The notes beneath the pieces are model-generated. The model saw only the letters and a list, made by a program, of their open reading frames with translations. It was not told the DNA's origin and did not search any database. A program made the translations under genes and the position numbers. Of a stretch of DNA of 64,000 bases, positions 1 through 9,172 are shown piece by piece. Every line of letters starts with the position of its first letter. Position 1 is the first letter of the stretch. The stretch comes from Bradyrhizobium huanghuaihaiense (GTDB lineage Bacteria; Pseudomonadota; Alphaproteobacteria; Rhizobiales; Xanthobacteraceae): NCBI RefSeq assembly GCF_007830635.1, contig NZ_VLLA01000009.1, positions 62,001 through 126,000 of the forward strand, read 5' to 3'.

Positions 1-116
1 AGCCGCGGCGTCTCATTGCGGCTGAGCAGGTACTGCAGCAGCTTGTCCTGCTTCGGACCGACGCCGGGCAGGCTGGTCACGGGAGCAAACAGCGGATTGA
101 GCAGGCTGGGGCGCAT
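1..116 (-). CDS. recG: ATP-dependent DNA helicase RecG, N-terminal fragment
   Basis: RecG is the branch-migrating helicase that remodels stalled replication forks and Holliday junctions. Only the first 38 or so codons lie in the window and the gene runs off the left edge. The reverse strand reads MRPSLLNPLFAPVTSLPGVG and continues PKQDKLLQYLL, the N-terminus expected of alphaproteobacterial RecG, where the SLPGVGPK stretch opens the wedge domain. It is divergent from sdhE-mfd, so two genome-maintenance genes lie back to back. The identification rests on a short N-terminus, but the motif and the mfd neighbourhood agree. Confidence 0.8.
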   Translation of the reverse strand, partial: MRPSLLNPLFAPVTSLPGVGPKQDKLLQYLLSRNETPR

Positions 117-146
117 CAGGCGAATCTAGGATCGTTTCGGCTCGTC

Positions 147-182
147 ATGCCCGGCTTTGTGCCGGGCATCCACGGCTTTTTT
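147..182 (+). repeat. Hairpin repeat with T-run between recG and sdhE
   Basis: The arms ATGCCCGGC and GCCGGGCAT pair perfectly around TTTGT (147-169) and are followed by a run of six T (177-182). It looks like a terminator on the plus strand, but no plus-strand gene precedes it. It is more likely a copy of the short GTCATGCCCGGC palindromes scattered between genes in Bradyrhizobium-type genomes. Confidence 0.5.
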
Positions 183-312
183 CGCGTCCCGATGCGGGCG
201 GAGGGCCAAAACAAATCAGGGCTCAAATCGAGGGCTGACATGGGCACCTCGAGTGGCTATATCACCCCCGCCCGGCACGTCCGGGCTTTCTGCGTTTGAC
301 TGGATTTGCAAC

Positions 313-603
313 ATGACGGGAACGACACGATCGAGCAGCGGGCTGGATGACCGCCGCAAGCGGCTTCTGTTCCGCTGCTGGCACCGCGGCACGCGCGAGA
401 TGGACCTGATCCTCGGCCGCTTTGCGGATGCGGAGATCGGCAACCTGTCCGAGGCCGAGCTCGGTGAGCTCGAGACCCTGCTCGAGGTCAACGATCCCGA
501 TCTCTATGCCGCCATCACCGGCGACAAGGTGCTGCCGGCCGATGTCGCCGGCGCGCTGTTCGCCCGCATCAAGGCGTTTCCGATCGCGGACGGCAACGCA
601 TGA
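313..603 (+). CDS. sdhE: Succinate dehydrogenase assembly factor SdhE (DUF339)
   Basis: A 96-residue protein of the SdhE/YgfY/SDHAF2 family, which helps covalent attachment of FAD to the succinate dehydrogenase flavoprotein subunit. The diagnostic RGxxE motif is present as HRGTREMDLILGRF, after a basic DRRKRLLFRCW segment; the remainder is the short helical bundle with the acidic LSEAELGELETLLE helix. The ATG at 313 is chosen because the longer reading frame upstream has no family similarity. Its stop overlaps the mfd start by four bases (ATGA), so the two genes are translationally coupled. The order recG/sdhE/mfd is common in alphaproteobacteria. Confidence 0.9.
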   Translation: MTGTTRSSSGLDDRRKRLLFRCWHRGTREMDLILGRFADAEIGNLSEAELGELETLLEVNDPDLYAAITGDKVLPADVAGALFARIKAFPIADGNA

Positions 604-3600
604 AGCAGGGGATGAAATCGCCGGCCGAGCTGCTCACGCCCGGCCGCGCGCTGACGCTCGCCAATGTCGCCGAGGGCGCCGAAGGCCTTGTCGTCTCCGA
701 TCTCGCCCGCGCCATCGCGGCGCGGCCGAAGAAGCCGGCCGTCAGCCTCGCCGTGGTCTGCCGCGACGGCGGGCGCATGCAGCAGCTCGAGCGCGCGCTC
801 AGATTCTTTGCGCCGGATCTTCCGTTGCTGACCTTTCCGGCCTGGGACTGTCAGCCCTATGACCGGGTCTCGCCGCATGGCGGCATTCTCGCGCAGCGCC
901 TGACCACGCTGGCGCGGCTCGCCTCGCTCACCGGCAGCGACAAGCCGCTGATCGTGCTGACCACGGTGAACGCCGTGGTGCAGCGCGTGCCTGCGCGCGA
1001 GCTCGTTGCGGCGCAGGCGCTGTCGGTCGCGCCGGGCAATGTCGTGCCGATGGACGCCGTCGTCGCCTGGCTCGAGCATAACGGCTACAATCGCTCCTCC
1101 ACCGTGCGCGAGCCCGGCGAATATGCCGTGCGCGGCGGCATCCTGGACCTGTTTCCGGCCGGCCTCGAGCAGCCGGTCCGCTTCGACTTCTTCGGCGACA
1201 GCCTGGAATCGATCCGCTCGTTCGACGCGGAGACCCAGCGCACGCTGCTCGACATGCGCTCGCTCGACCTCGTGCCGGTCTCCGAGTTCCAGCTCGTCAC
1301 CGACACCATCCGTCGTTTCCGTATGGGCTATGTCTCCGAGTTCGGCGCGCCCGAGCGCGACGATGCACTGTACGAGGCCGTCAGCGAGGGCCGCCGCCAT
1401 CCCGGCATGGAGCACTGGCTGCCGCTGTTCCAGGACCGGATGGACACGCTGTTCGATTATCTGCAAGGGGCAGCCATCGCGATCGAGCCGCAGGCCGAGG
1501 ACGCCGTCCGCGAGCGCTTCAAGCAGATCCTCGACTACTATCAGGCCCGCCGCGAGGCGATGGAGCATCCCGGCGGCGGCGCCATCTACAAGCCGCTGCC
1601 GCCCGATCGGCTGTACCTGACCGATGAGGAATGGGCCAAGCGTCTCGGCGATATCCCGCTGGCGCGTCTGACGCCGTTCTCGGTGCCGACGGACGGAACG
1701 AGCGTCGTCGATGCCGGCGCACGCAAGGGCCGCGACTTCGCGCCGGAGCGCAACGACACCACCGTCAACGTGTTCGAGTCCGTCGTCAGCCACGTCATGG
1801 CGCTGCAGGCCCAGCGCAAGAAGATCGTGATCGCGCTGTGGACCGAAGGCTCGCGCGACCGCATGACCTCGATGCTGCGCGATCACAAGCTCGCCCATAC
1901 CACCAGCGTCAACAGCTGGCGCACGGTGCAGGCAACCCCGCGCAACGAGACCATGCTCGCCGTGCTCGGCCTCGAGAGCGGTTTCGAGACCGACGAGATC
2001 GCCATCATCAGCGAGCAGGACATTCTTGGCGACCGCTTGGTGCGGCCGCGCAAGGCGAGCCGCAAGCTCGATAATTTCATCTCGGAGGTGACGAGCCTTG
2101 CCGCCGGCGACATCGTCGTCCATGTCGAGCACGGCATCGGCCGCTTCATCGGCCTGCAGACCCTGGATGTTGCCGGCGCGCCGCATGACTGCCTCGAGCT
2201 GCATTATGCGGCCGAGACCAAGCTGTTCCTGCCCGTCGAGAACATCGAGCTGCTGTCGCGCTACGGCTCGGACCAGACCACGGTCGAGCTGGATCGTCTG
2301 GGTGGCTCGGGCTGGCAGACCCGCAAGGCGAAACTCAAGAACCGCATCCGCGAGATCGCGGGTGAGCTGATCAAGATCGCTGCCGCGCGTCATCTGCACG
2401 AGGCGCCCAAGCTGCCGGTGCAGCAGGGCCTCTATGACGAGTTCTGCGCGCGCTTCCCCTATGACGAGACCGAGGACCAGTTAGGGGCGATCGAATCGAC
2501 CCTGAAGGACCTCGAGCTCGGCCGTCCCATGGATCGGCTGATCTGCGGCGACGTCGGCTTCGGCAAGACCGAGGTGGCGTTGCGCGCGGCGTTTGCCGTT
2601 GCGCTCGAAGGCAAGCAGGTCGCTGTCGTGGTGCCGACCACGCTGCTGGCGCGCCAGCACGCCAAAACCTTCACCGAGCGTTTCAAGGGCTTTCCGGTGA
2701 ACGTGGCGCAGGCGTCACGCCTGATCGCGACCAAGGAGCTGAACCAGGTCAAGAAGGGCATCGCCGACGGCTCCGTCGACATCGTCGTCGGCACCCACGC
2801 GCTGCTCGGCAAGGCCATCAAATTCCGCGATCTCGGCCTCGTCATCGTCGACGAGGAGCAGCATTTTGGCGTTACCCATAAGGAACGGCTGAAGGCGCTT
2901 CGTTCCGAGGTGCACGTGCTGACGCTGTCGGCGACGCCGATCCCGCGCACGCTTCAATTGGCGCTGACCGGCGTCCGCGAGCTCTCGATCATCGCTTCGC
3001 CCCCAGTCGATCGCCTCGCGGTCCGCACCTTCGTCGCCCCGCACGATCCGCTGATGATCCGCGAGGCGCTCTTGCGCGAGCGCTACCGCGGCGGCCAGGC
3101 GTTCTACGTGGTGCCGCGCATCGACGATCTCGCCGAGGTCAAGGATTTCCTCGACAAGAACGTGCCGGAGATGAAGGTCGCGGTCGCGCACGGGCAGATG
3201 CCGCCCGCCGTGATCGAGGACATCATGACCGCGTTCTACGACGGCAAGTTCGACATCCTGCTGTCGACCACGATCGTCGAATCCGGCCTCGACATTCCCA
3301 ACGCCAACACGCTGATCGTGCATCGCGCCGACATGTTCGGCCTGGCCCAGCTCTATCAGCTTCGCGGCCGCGTCGGCCGCTCCAAGCTGCGGGCGTACGC
3401 GCTGTTCACGCTGCCGGCGCAGCAGAAGATCACGGTGCAGGCCGAGCGCCGGCTCACCGTGCTGCAATCGCTGGAGACGCTGGGTGCGGGTTTCCAGCTC
3501 GCCTCGCACGATCTCGACATCCGCGGCGCCGGCAATTTGCTCGGCGAAGAGCAGTCCGGCCACATCAAGGAGGTCGGCTTCGAGCTCTACCAATCGATGC

Positions 3601-4118
3601 TGGAGGAGGCGATCGTCAACCTCAAGGCCGGCGTCTCCGAGCCTGCCGCCGACCGCTGGTCGCCGTCGATCACGATCGGCATGCCCGTGCTCATCCCCGA
3701 GGATTACGTCAGCGATCTCTCGGTGCGGCTGTCGCTGTACCGGCGCCTCGCCGATCTCGACACCGAGGAGGAGATCGAGAATTTTGGCGCCGAGATGCGC
3801 GACCGCTTCGGCGTGCTGCCGGACGAGGTGCGCTACCTGTTCAAGGTCGCCGCGATCAAGGCGTTCTGCCGCAGGGCCAATGTCGAGAAGATCGACGCCG
3901 GCCCGAAGGGCGCCGTCATCGTCTTCCGCGACAATTCCTTCGCCTATCCCGATCGCCTCGTGACCTTCATCCGCAGCTACGGCCAGGCCGCCAAGGTGCG
4001 GCCCGACATGAAGGTGGTGTTCCTGCAGGATTGGGAGACGCCGGAAGACCGTCTCGCCGGCACCACCGAGATCATGCGCCAGCTCGCGCAGCTCGCGGAA
4101 AGCAAGAAGGCGGCGTAG
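600..4118 (+). CDS. mfd: Transcription-repair coupling factor Mfd
   Basis: A full-length, 1172-residue SF2 translocase. Mfd removes RNA polymerase stalled at DNA lesions and recruits UvrA. The N-terminal third carries the UvrB-homology region (for example DCQPYDRVSPHGG and REPGEYAVRGGILDLFP). The RNA polymerase-interaction domain follows (GDIVVHVEHGIGRFIGL, about residue 500), then the helicase motor with Walker A GDVGFGKTEVA (about 650), the DEEQ box (about 750), motif III TLSATPIPRTL and motif VI QLRGRVGR. The C-terminal TRCF domain is present. The start overlaps the sdhE stop. No frameshift or missing motif was seen. Confidence 0.97.
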   Translation: MKQGMKSPAELLTPGRALTLANVAEGAEGLVVSDLARAIAARPKKPAVSLAVVCRDGGRMQQLERALRFFAPDLPLLTFPAWDCQPYDRVSPHGGILAQRLTTLARLASLTGSDKPLIVLTTVNAVVQRVPARELVAAQALSVAPGNVVPMDAVVAWLEHNGYNRSSTVREPGEYAVRGGILDLFPAGLEQPVRFDFFGDSLESIRSFDAETQRTLLDMRSLDLVPVSEFQLVTDTIRRFRMGYVSEFGAPERDDALYEAVSEGRRHPGMEHWLPLFQDRMDTLFDYLQGAAIAIEPQAEDAVRERFKQILDYYQARREAMEHPGGGAIYKPLPPDRLYLTDEEWAKRLGDIPLARLTPFSVPTDGTSVVDAGARKGRDFAPERNDTTVNVFESVVSHVMALQAQRKKIVIALWTEGSRDRMTSMLRDHKLAHTTSVNSWRTVQATPRNETMLAVLGLESGFETDEIAIISEQDILGDRLVRPRKASRKLDNFISEVTSLAAGDIVVHVEHGIGRFIGLQTLDVAGAPHDCLELHYAAETKLFLPVENIELLSRYGSDQTTVELDRLGGSGWQTRKAKLKNRIREIAGELIKIAAARHLHEAPKLPVQQGLYDEFCARFPYDETEDQLGAIESTLKDLELGRPMDRLICGDVGFGKTEVALRAAFAVALEGKQVAVVVPTTLLARQHAKTFTERFKGFPVNVAQASRLIATKELNQVKKGIADGSVDIVVGTHALLGKAIKFRDLGLVIVDEEQHFGVTHKERLKALRSEVHVLTLSATPIPRTLQLALTGVRELSIIASPPVDRLAVRTFVAPHDPLMIREALLRERYRGGQAFYVVPRIDDLAEVKDFLDKNVPEMKVAVAHGQMPPAVIEDIMTAFYDGKFDILLSTTIVESGLDIPNANTLIVHRADMFGLAQLYQLRGRVGRSKLRAYALFTLPAQQKITVQAERRLTVLQSLETLGAGFQLASHDLDIRGAGNLLGEEQSGHIKEVGFELYQSMLEEAIVNLKAGVSEPAADRWSPSITIGMPVLIPEDYVSDLSVRLSLYRRLADLDTEEEIENFGAEMRDRFGVLPDEVRYLFKVAAIKAFCRRANVEKIDAGPKGAVIVFRDNSFAYPDRLVTFIRSYGQAAKVRPDMKVVFLQDWETPEDRLAGTTEIMRQLAQLAESKKAA

Positions 4119-4135
4119 GCGCGAAGCGAGATCTC

Positions 4136-4224
4136 GTAGGGTGGGCAAAGCGAAGCGTGCCCACCGCTTCCGTCATGGCGGAGAGATGGTGGGCACGGCG
4201 CAAGCGCGCCTTTGCCCACCCTAC
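4136..4224. repeat. Palindromic intergenic repeat, family A (copy 1)
   Basis: Outer arms GTAGGGTGGGCAAAG and CTTTGCCCACCCTAC-like bracket inner arms GCGTGCCCACC and GGTGGGCACGGC, giving a long imperfect hairpin of 89 bases just after mfd. Two further copies lie at 28419-28500 and 28875-28963. The middle differs between copies while the arms are conserved, as in REP/MITE-like elements. No coding potential. Confidence 0.85.
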
Positions 4225-4240
4225 GGCAGCGAGGTCGTGA

Positions 4241-5464
4241 CTACGACGCCGCCCTCGACGCATCGGCCGACAGCCGCGCCAGCAGCGACCTTGCCGTATC
4301 CGACGGCGACAGCGAGTCCACGCTGACCACGGGATCACTGCGCATCTCGTGCTTGCCGTTCGACGTGTGCCGCATCACCGCCGAGAGGCGGCGCGCGATC
4401 ATATGCGCGGTGCGGAAGTCGGTCTCGGCGAATACGACGATGACCGAGCCGTCCTTCTGGGCCGCACCGAAATCCATCTGCCGCATCAGGCGGCTGAGGA
4501 TGCGTGCGGCATCGAGCTGGGCGCGGGGATTGTTGGGATCGAAGGCGAAGCGCGCCACCGACAGGCCGCCGCCGCGGGCCAGCGCCTGCTCGACCGCCTT
4601 GGCAAAGTCGCGGGCGAAGGCTTCCGTCGTGAGCAGGCCGCTGCGCGGGTCGAGCCAGCCGCCGGCGTCGATCGAGCGCAGCGTGCGGCTCAACTGCGCT
4701 TCCATCGCGTGCTGGCGGATCAGCGGCAGCGCGTTGGCGGCGACCTTCGCCGGCTCGCCAGCGATCAGTTCGAGATTGGGCAGGTCGTAGCTTTGCACGA
4801 GCTGGTGCGCGGTGACGACTACGGGCAGGGTGCGGAAGCGGGTGTCCTCGGCGAGCACGGTGAGGAAGGCGTCGGTCACGCGCGCGGTAAACCCTTCGGC
4901 GAGCACGACGCCGTCGATGTCGCGGGTGTTGAGATGTTTCGCCGCCGCCTCGATCGAGAGCGCGCCGACCACGCCGACGCGCTCGCCGAGTGCGACGGAC
5001 AGCGCGGGATAGGCCGCTCCGCGGCCGATCAGCAGCACAGTGGCATCGCGCGACGGATCGCCCGCGGGCAGCGCAATCTTCGTCTCGGGCAGTCGGCGCA
5101 GCACCGTCGAATGCAACGTGCGGACGCGCAGCGCAGCGCGTAAACGCGCACTCAGGCGATCGGGATGGCCGGCGCGCGAAGCAAAGGGCAGGGCGTTGTG
5201 CGGCAGTGTGCCCGCCGCATCGAGGGCCACGAAGGGAAGGTAGGGCGATTGGTCGGCGATCTTCCTGGCGAGCAGTGCCAGATGCGGCTCATGTCCGCTG
5301 TGCATCGCGGCGAGGACCGCAGCCGGCTGCACCTGCTCGACCGCCCGCGTCGCGCTGGCCCAGTCGGTGTCGACCACGGGGAAGAGCCGGGCCTCGTCCA
5401 GCGCCGCAACGAAGGCGGGGCGCTCGGCATTGGACACAAACAGGATCGGGCCCGCCTGGGACAT
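4241..5464 (-). CDS. Degenerate PleD-like protein (REC-REC-GGDEF remnants)
   Basis: About 407 residues. I read three domains: an N-terminal receiver-like fold (GPILFVSNAERPAFVAALD), a second one (ATVLLIGRGAAYPALSVAL, then DIDGVVLAEG), and a C-terminal GGDEF-like fold that keeps the entry motif as DPRSGLLTTEAF. Where GGDEF should be, the sequence is KDGSVIVVFAETD, so the active site for c-di-GMP synthesis is gone, and the receiver phospho-acceptor acids are not recognisable. The order matches PleD. It may act as a binding or scaffold protein, but this is inferred. The ATG at 5464 is preferred to a TTG seven codons upstream. It stands alone and converges on mfd. Confidence 0.6.
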   Translation of the reverse strand: MSQAGPILFVSNAERPAFVAALDEARLFPVVDTDWASATRAVEQVQPAAVLAAMHSGHEPHLALLARKIADQSPYLPFVALDAAGTLPHNALPFASRAGHPDRLSARLRAALRVRTLHSTVLRRLPETKIALPAGDPSRDATVLLIGRGAAYPALSVALGERVGVVGALSIEAAAKHLNTRDIDGVVLAEGFTARVTDAFLTVLAEDTRFRTLPVVVTAHQLVQSYDLPNLELIAGEPAKVAANALPLIRQHAMEAQLSRTLRSIDAGGWLDPRSGLLTTEAFARDFAKAVEQALARGGGLSVARFAFDPNNPRAQLDAARILSRLMRQMDFGAAQKDGSVIVVFAETDFRTAHMIARRLSAVMRHTSNGKHEMRSDPVVSVDSLSPSDTARSLLARLSADASRAAS

Positions 5465-5549
5465 CGAACAACTCTGATCACGCAACAGCTGCCGCGCAAT
5501 CTAGTTTGGCCGCCTTAATGCGGCGTCAACGGAAGCACCGAAACTGTGC

Positions 5550-7052
5550 TCAGCCCGGCCCGGAGCGGTCGCGAAATGCCTCGACCATCAGGGGGTTAAG
5601 CCCGAGCTCGCTGAGCGCCTCGCGGGCGCGGGCATTGTCCAGGGCGCGCCCTGCCAGCCGGTGGCCGGAGAGGCGGTCGGGCAGCGCGGTGAGCAGGGCG
5701 CCCTGGCCGAGCCGGCGCGCCCATTCCTGGAGGTCGTTGGAGAGGAAGCGGTACCCGCCGACAGCCATGATGCCGGAGGGTGGTGCGGTGATACAGATCG
5801 CGCCGCTCGCCCGGTCGAGCCGCGCCGCATAGCCGGTATCGACATAATCGCGCGGCGGCTGCGCGATCAGCGTCTCGCCGACCGGTTGCGGCGGGGCATA
5901 GGCCGCGATCGGCACCATCGCCCCGCGCAGGCCGAGCGTGCCCTTCGGCGTCAGCAGGATCTCGCCGGCGATGGAGGAGCCGGCCTGCTCGCGCGGCGCG
6001 CCGTGCGGCCCGGGCATCACCGGCACAGGCATGCCGTCCTCGCCGCGGCGGGCGCCGAACAGTCCGGCCTCGCCGAACAGATAGACGTCGGTGAGCGGAG
6101 CATGCGGCGCGATCCAGGCATCGCTCGCCGCCACCTGCTCCGGAGCGCGCCACAGGCCGACGACGTTGCGTAACGTCGGCATTCGCGCCGCGAGGTCGGC
6201 ATCGCCCAGCCGCAGCGCGAGCTGCGCCGGCGCGATCAGCACCTCGCATTCGTGCTCGTTGATCTGCTGCTCCAGCACGTCGTTCTCGAACGGATGATGC
6301 AGCGCCAGCGTGCCGCCCGATAACAGCCACACCGCCAGCGAAGAGGCGAGGCCCGCAAACGACATCGGCGTGAACGCCGCCATCACGGTTGCGCCCTGCT
6401 TGATGTCGGCTTCGAGCGACATCGCGAGAGCGCCGGCGATCAGGCTGAAATGCGGCCGCGGCACAGGGCGAAAGCCCTCCGCCGTGACGTCGAAGGAGAT
6501 CATCGCCGCCTTGCGGCCGTCCTGGATCACGGCGCGCGAGGTGCCGGGCGGTCGGGCCAGGACGTCGTCGAGCGAGGCCATGCCTTCGGGCAGGTCGCGT
6601 CCGAATCCGTAGACATGACGGATCGAGAACGCCTCGGCGGCGGCGTGCATCGCGAGGTCGGCATAGCCGACGCCGTCGACCGTGCTCATGGTGACGATGG
6701 CGCGCGCCGCGGTGCGGTTGAGCGCTGCGGTCAGCTCCGCATGCCGCCACAGCAGCGGCAGCACGGCAACGACGAGGCCGGCGCGATGGGCGGCGAGCAC
6801 GGTGAGCACGAACTCGACCGTGTTGGGCAACTGGATCGCGATGACGGAATTGGCCGGCAGGCCCGATTCGACGAAATGGGCCGACAGTGCCTCGATGGCG
6901 GTGTCGGCCTCGGTGTAGGTCATCCGCCGCGGCTGATGTCCGGTGATGCGCGCCTTGTTGAGCGGATCGAGCAGAGCGGTGGCGTGCGGCTGCCGCATCA
7001 GCGTGCGCTGAAACAGCGTGTCGAGCGTCGGCGATACGGCTGGCTGGTTCAC
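5550..7052 (-). CDS. Degenerate class I adenylate-forming (acyl-CoA synthetase-like) protein
   Basis: About 500 residues with the overall course of an AMP-binding enzyme. RMTYTEADTAIEALSAHF and NSVIAIQLPNTVEFVLTVLA match the N-terminal subdomain and DYVDTGYAARLDRASGAI matches the A8 hinge region. The Ser/Thr/Gly-rich phosphate loop normally reading SGTTGxPKG is replaced by ISFDVTAEGFRPVPR, and the C-terminal catalytic lysine motif is not obvious, so ATP-dependent activation is doubtful. Two GTG starts are possible: 7085, with a purine run touching the codon, and 7052, with GAAG seven bases upstream. The second avoids overlap with the neighbouring binding-protein gene and is preferred. Substrate unknown. 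Confidence 0.65.
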   Translation of the reverse strand: MNQPAVSPTLDTLFQRTLMRQPHATALLDPLNKARITGHQPRRMTYTEADTAIEALSAHFVESGLPANSVIAIQLPNTVEFVLTVLAAHRAGLVVAVLPLLWRHAELTAALNRTAARAIVTMSTVDGVGYADLAMHAAAEAFSIRHVYGFGRDLPEGMASLDDVLARPPGTSRAVIQDGRKAAMISFDVTAEGFRPVPRPHFSLIAGALAMSLEADIKQGATVMAAFTPMSFAGLASSLAVWLLSGGTLALHHPFENDVLEQQINEHECEVLIAPAQLALRLGDADLAARMPTLRNVVGLWRAPEQVAASDAWIAPHAPLTDVYLFGEAGLFGARRGEDGMPVPVMPGPHGAPREQAGSSIAGEILLTPKGTLGLRGAMVPIAAYAPPQPVGETLIAQPPRDYVDTGYAARLDRASGAICITAPPSGIMAVGGYRFLSNDLQEWARRLGQGALLTALPDRLSGHRLAGRALDNARAREALSELGLNPLMVEAFRDRSGPG

Positions 7053-7056
7053 GGCG

Positions 7057-8913
7057 TCACTTCGCTTGCGTCGCTTGAGGCTCACCCTTCGACCACCAGG
7101 TTTCCGGCAAATAGCCGGACAGCGCGGTGGCCTTTGGCCGTTCTATCCGATTCCAGCGCGCGATCCATTGCTCGGATACGTTAAACAGCGGGATTGTGTA
7201 GCAGCCCGCGATCAGGGCGCGGTCGAGTGCGCGCACCGCCGAGACGAATTCCGTATGTTCACGGGCCTCCAGCAGGGCGCCGATCATGGCGTCGACGGCG
7301 GGATCCCTGGCGCCCATGTAGTTGCGGGTGCCCGGATTGTCGGCGGCAGCGCTGCCCCAATAGAAATACTGCTCGTTGCCGGGCGACAGCGACTGGTCCC
7401 AGCGGTTCTGGATCATGTCGAACTCGTAAGCGAGCCGGCGCTGGTCGAATTGCACGGGATCGACCGCGCGCACGCTGGCCTCGATGCCCGCGCGCCTGAG
7501 GTCGCGCTGGAAGGCGAGCGCGATGCGCTCCTGGTCGCGGGTCGTGACCATGATCTCGAAGGTGAAGGGCGCCCTGGTCGTGCGGTTGCGCAGCACCGTG
7601 CCGTCGAGATCGTAGCCGGCTTCCGACAGCAGTTTCAGCGCGGCGCGCAGCGTGGTGCGGTCGCGGCCCGAACCATCGGTCACGGGCAGGCGGTAGCTGC
7701 CGTCCATGATCTCGGGCGGGATCTGCGCGGCGAACGGCTTGAGCAGTTCGCGCTCGCGCGCATCCGCAGGCCTGCCATAGGCCGACAGCTCCGAGCCGGC
7801 GAAATAGCCGGCGACGCGCGAGTAGAGGCCAAAGAAGTAGTTGCGGTTGACCAGCTCGAAATCGAACAGCAGCGTCAGGGCTCGGCGCACGCGGATGTCG
7901 GCAAAGATCGGACGGCGGGTGTTGAAGACCAGGAATTCGGAAGGCTGCGGCACGCCGGGCTTGACGGTGTCGCGGATCACCTCGCCGCTTCTGGCGGCCG
8001 GAAAGTCGTAGCCGTCGTGCCAGCGCAGCGGCTCGTTCTCGACGCGGAAATCGTAGAGGCCGCGCTTGAAAGCCTCGAACTGTCCGTTGGCCTCGCGGAA
8101 ATAATCGAGCCTGATCTCATCGAAATTGTAGAGCCCGCGATTGATGGCGAGGTCGCGGCCCCAATAGTCGGGATTGCGCGTGAGCGTCACGCTGGCGCCG
8201 GCTTTCACCGCCGTGACGCGGTAGGGGCCGGAGCCAACCGGCCCCGTTAGCGTCGTCTCCTCGAAGGTCGCGACATCGACCGCATGCTTCGGCAGGATCG
8301 GCATCAGGCCGAGGATCAGCGGCAGCTCCCGGTCATTGGCCCCGGTGAGATCGAAGCGGACGGTGAGGGGATCGGTTGCCTCAGCCTTGGTGGCCTTGGC
8401 GTAGTATTGCCGCAGGTTCGGGCGGCCGCGGTCGCGCAGCAGCTGCCAGGAGAACAGCACGTCCTCGGCCGTTACCGGCTTGCCGTCGGAGAATCGGGCG
8501 CGGGGATCGAGGCGGAACGTCACGAAGGTCCGGTCGTCGTCGGTCTCGACGGACCTGGCGAGGAGGCCGTAGAGCGTGAACGGCTCGTCCTGGCCGCGCG
8601 CAAGCAGGCTCTCGACGACGTAGCTACGCATCTGATGCACGGGCAATCCCTTCACGATGAAGGGATTGAGACTGTCGAAGGTTCCGAGAATGCCCCAGGT
8701 CAGCCGGCCGCCCTTGCGGGCATCGGGATTGGCGTAGGGCATATGGGTGAAATCGGCGGGCATCGCCGGCTTGCCGTGCATGGCGATGGCATGGGCCTCC
8801 TCGGCCCGTACGGCGCCCGCCGACAGGCCCCAAGTGAGCGCCGAACTGAGCGCAAGGGCAAGCATGCAGAGGCGGAGACCGGGGCCCTCGAAGAGGCGCT
8901 GGAACATGAACAT
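7057..8913 (-). CDS. Periplasmic binding protein, oligopeptide ABC family 5 (YejA-like)
   Basis: About 618 residues, the size of the YejA branch of SBP family 5, which delivers oligopeptides or peptide-like compounds to an inner-membrane importer. A signal peptide (LCMLALALSSALTWGLSAG, cleavage near VRAEE) is followed by the YejA-like entry HGKPAMPADFTHMPYANPDA and the family segment RLTWGILGTFDSLNPF. The ATG at 8913 starts just before the signal peptide; a longer frame to 8994 adds an unconvincing extension. No permease or ATPase gene is adjacent, so this is an orphan component. The downstream gene on the same strand begins within five bases of its stop. Confidence 0.85.
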   Translation of the reverse strand: MFMFQRLFEGPGLRLCMLALALSSALTWGLSAGAVRAEEAHAIAMHGKPAMPADFTHMPYANPDARKGGRLTWGILGTFDSLNPFIVKGLPVHQMRSYVVESLLARGQDEPFTLYGLLARSVETDDDRTFVTFRLDPRARFSDGKPVTAEDVLFSWQLLRDRGRPNLRQYYAKATKAEATDPLTVRFDLTGANDRELPLILGLMPILPKHAVDVATFEETTLTGPVGSGPYRVTAVKAGASVTLTRNPDYWGRDLAINRGLYNFDEIRLDYFREANGQFEAFKRGLYDFRVENEPLRWHDGYDFPAARSGEVIRDTVKPGVPQPSEFLVFNTRRPIFADIRVRRALTLLFDFELVNRNYFFGLYSRVAGYFAGSELSAYGRPADARERELLKPFAAQIPPEIMDGSYRLPVTDGSGRDRTTLRAALKLLSEAGYDLDGTVLRNRTTRAPFTFEIMVTTRDQERIALAFQRDLRRAGIEASVRAVDPVQFDQRRLAYEFDMIQNRWDQSLSPGNEQYFYWGSAAADNPGTRNYMGARDPAVDAMIGALLEAREHTEFVSAVRALDRALIAGCYTIPLFNVSEQWIARWNRIERPKATALSGYLPETWWSKGEPQATQAK

Positions 8914-9172
8914 CGGCACACGTTGATTCGAGGACCGGCAGGCCTGAATCCTATCACAGGGAATTTCACTGGGCGTAGCTGCGGATGTGGTCAAAGACGC
9001 TTGTCGGCATTGATCTTTTCGTCGGCCACGCTAAGAAGGCACCCAATCGCGCAAGAGCGCCGAGCCCGTCACGTATCCGCCTCATTTGACGGGGAGAGAG
9101 CCGCGCCCAAAGCGGCTTGTTCGGCGCTTCGGAGCGGTTCGGGCGCTTCCCGTTCAGAAAGGGTTTTCTGCA

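Noticed and set aside
504..2399. 631-residue open frame on the minus strand
   Set aside because: It lies wholly antisense to mfd, which has all expected motifs. The translation is composition-biased with no recognisable domain; long antisense frames are usual in such high-GC DNA.
2715..4148. 477-residue open frame on the minus strand
   Set aside because: Antisense shadow of the 3' half of mfd, with no family resemblance.
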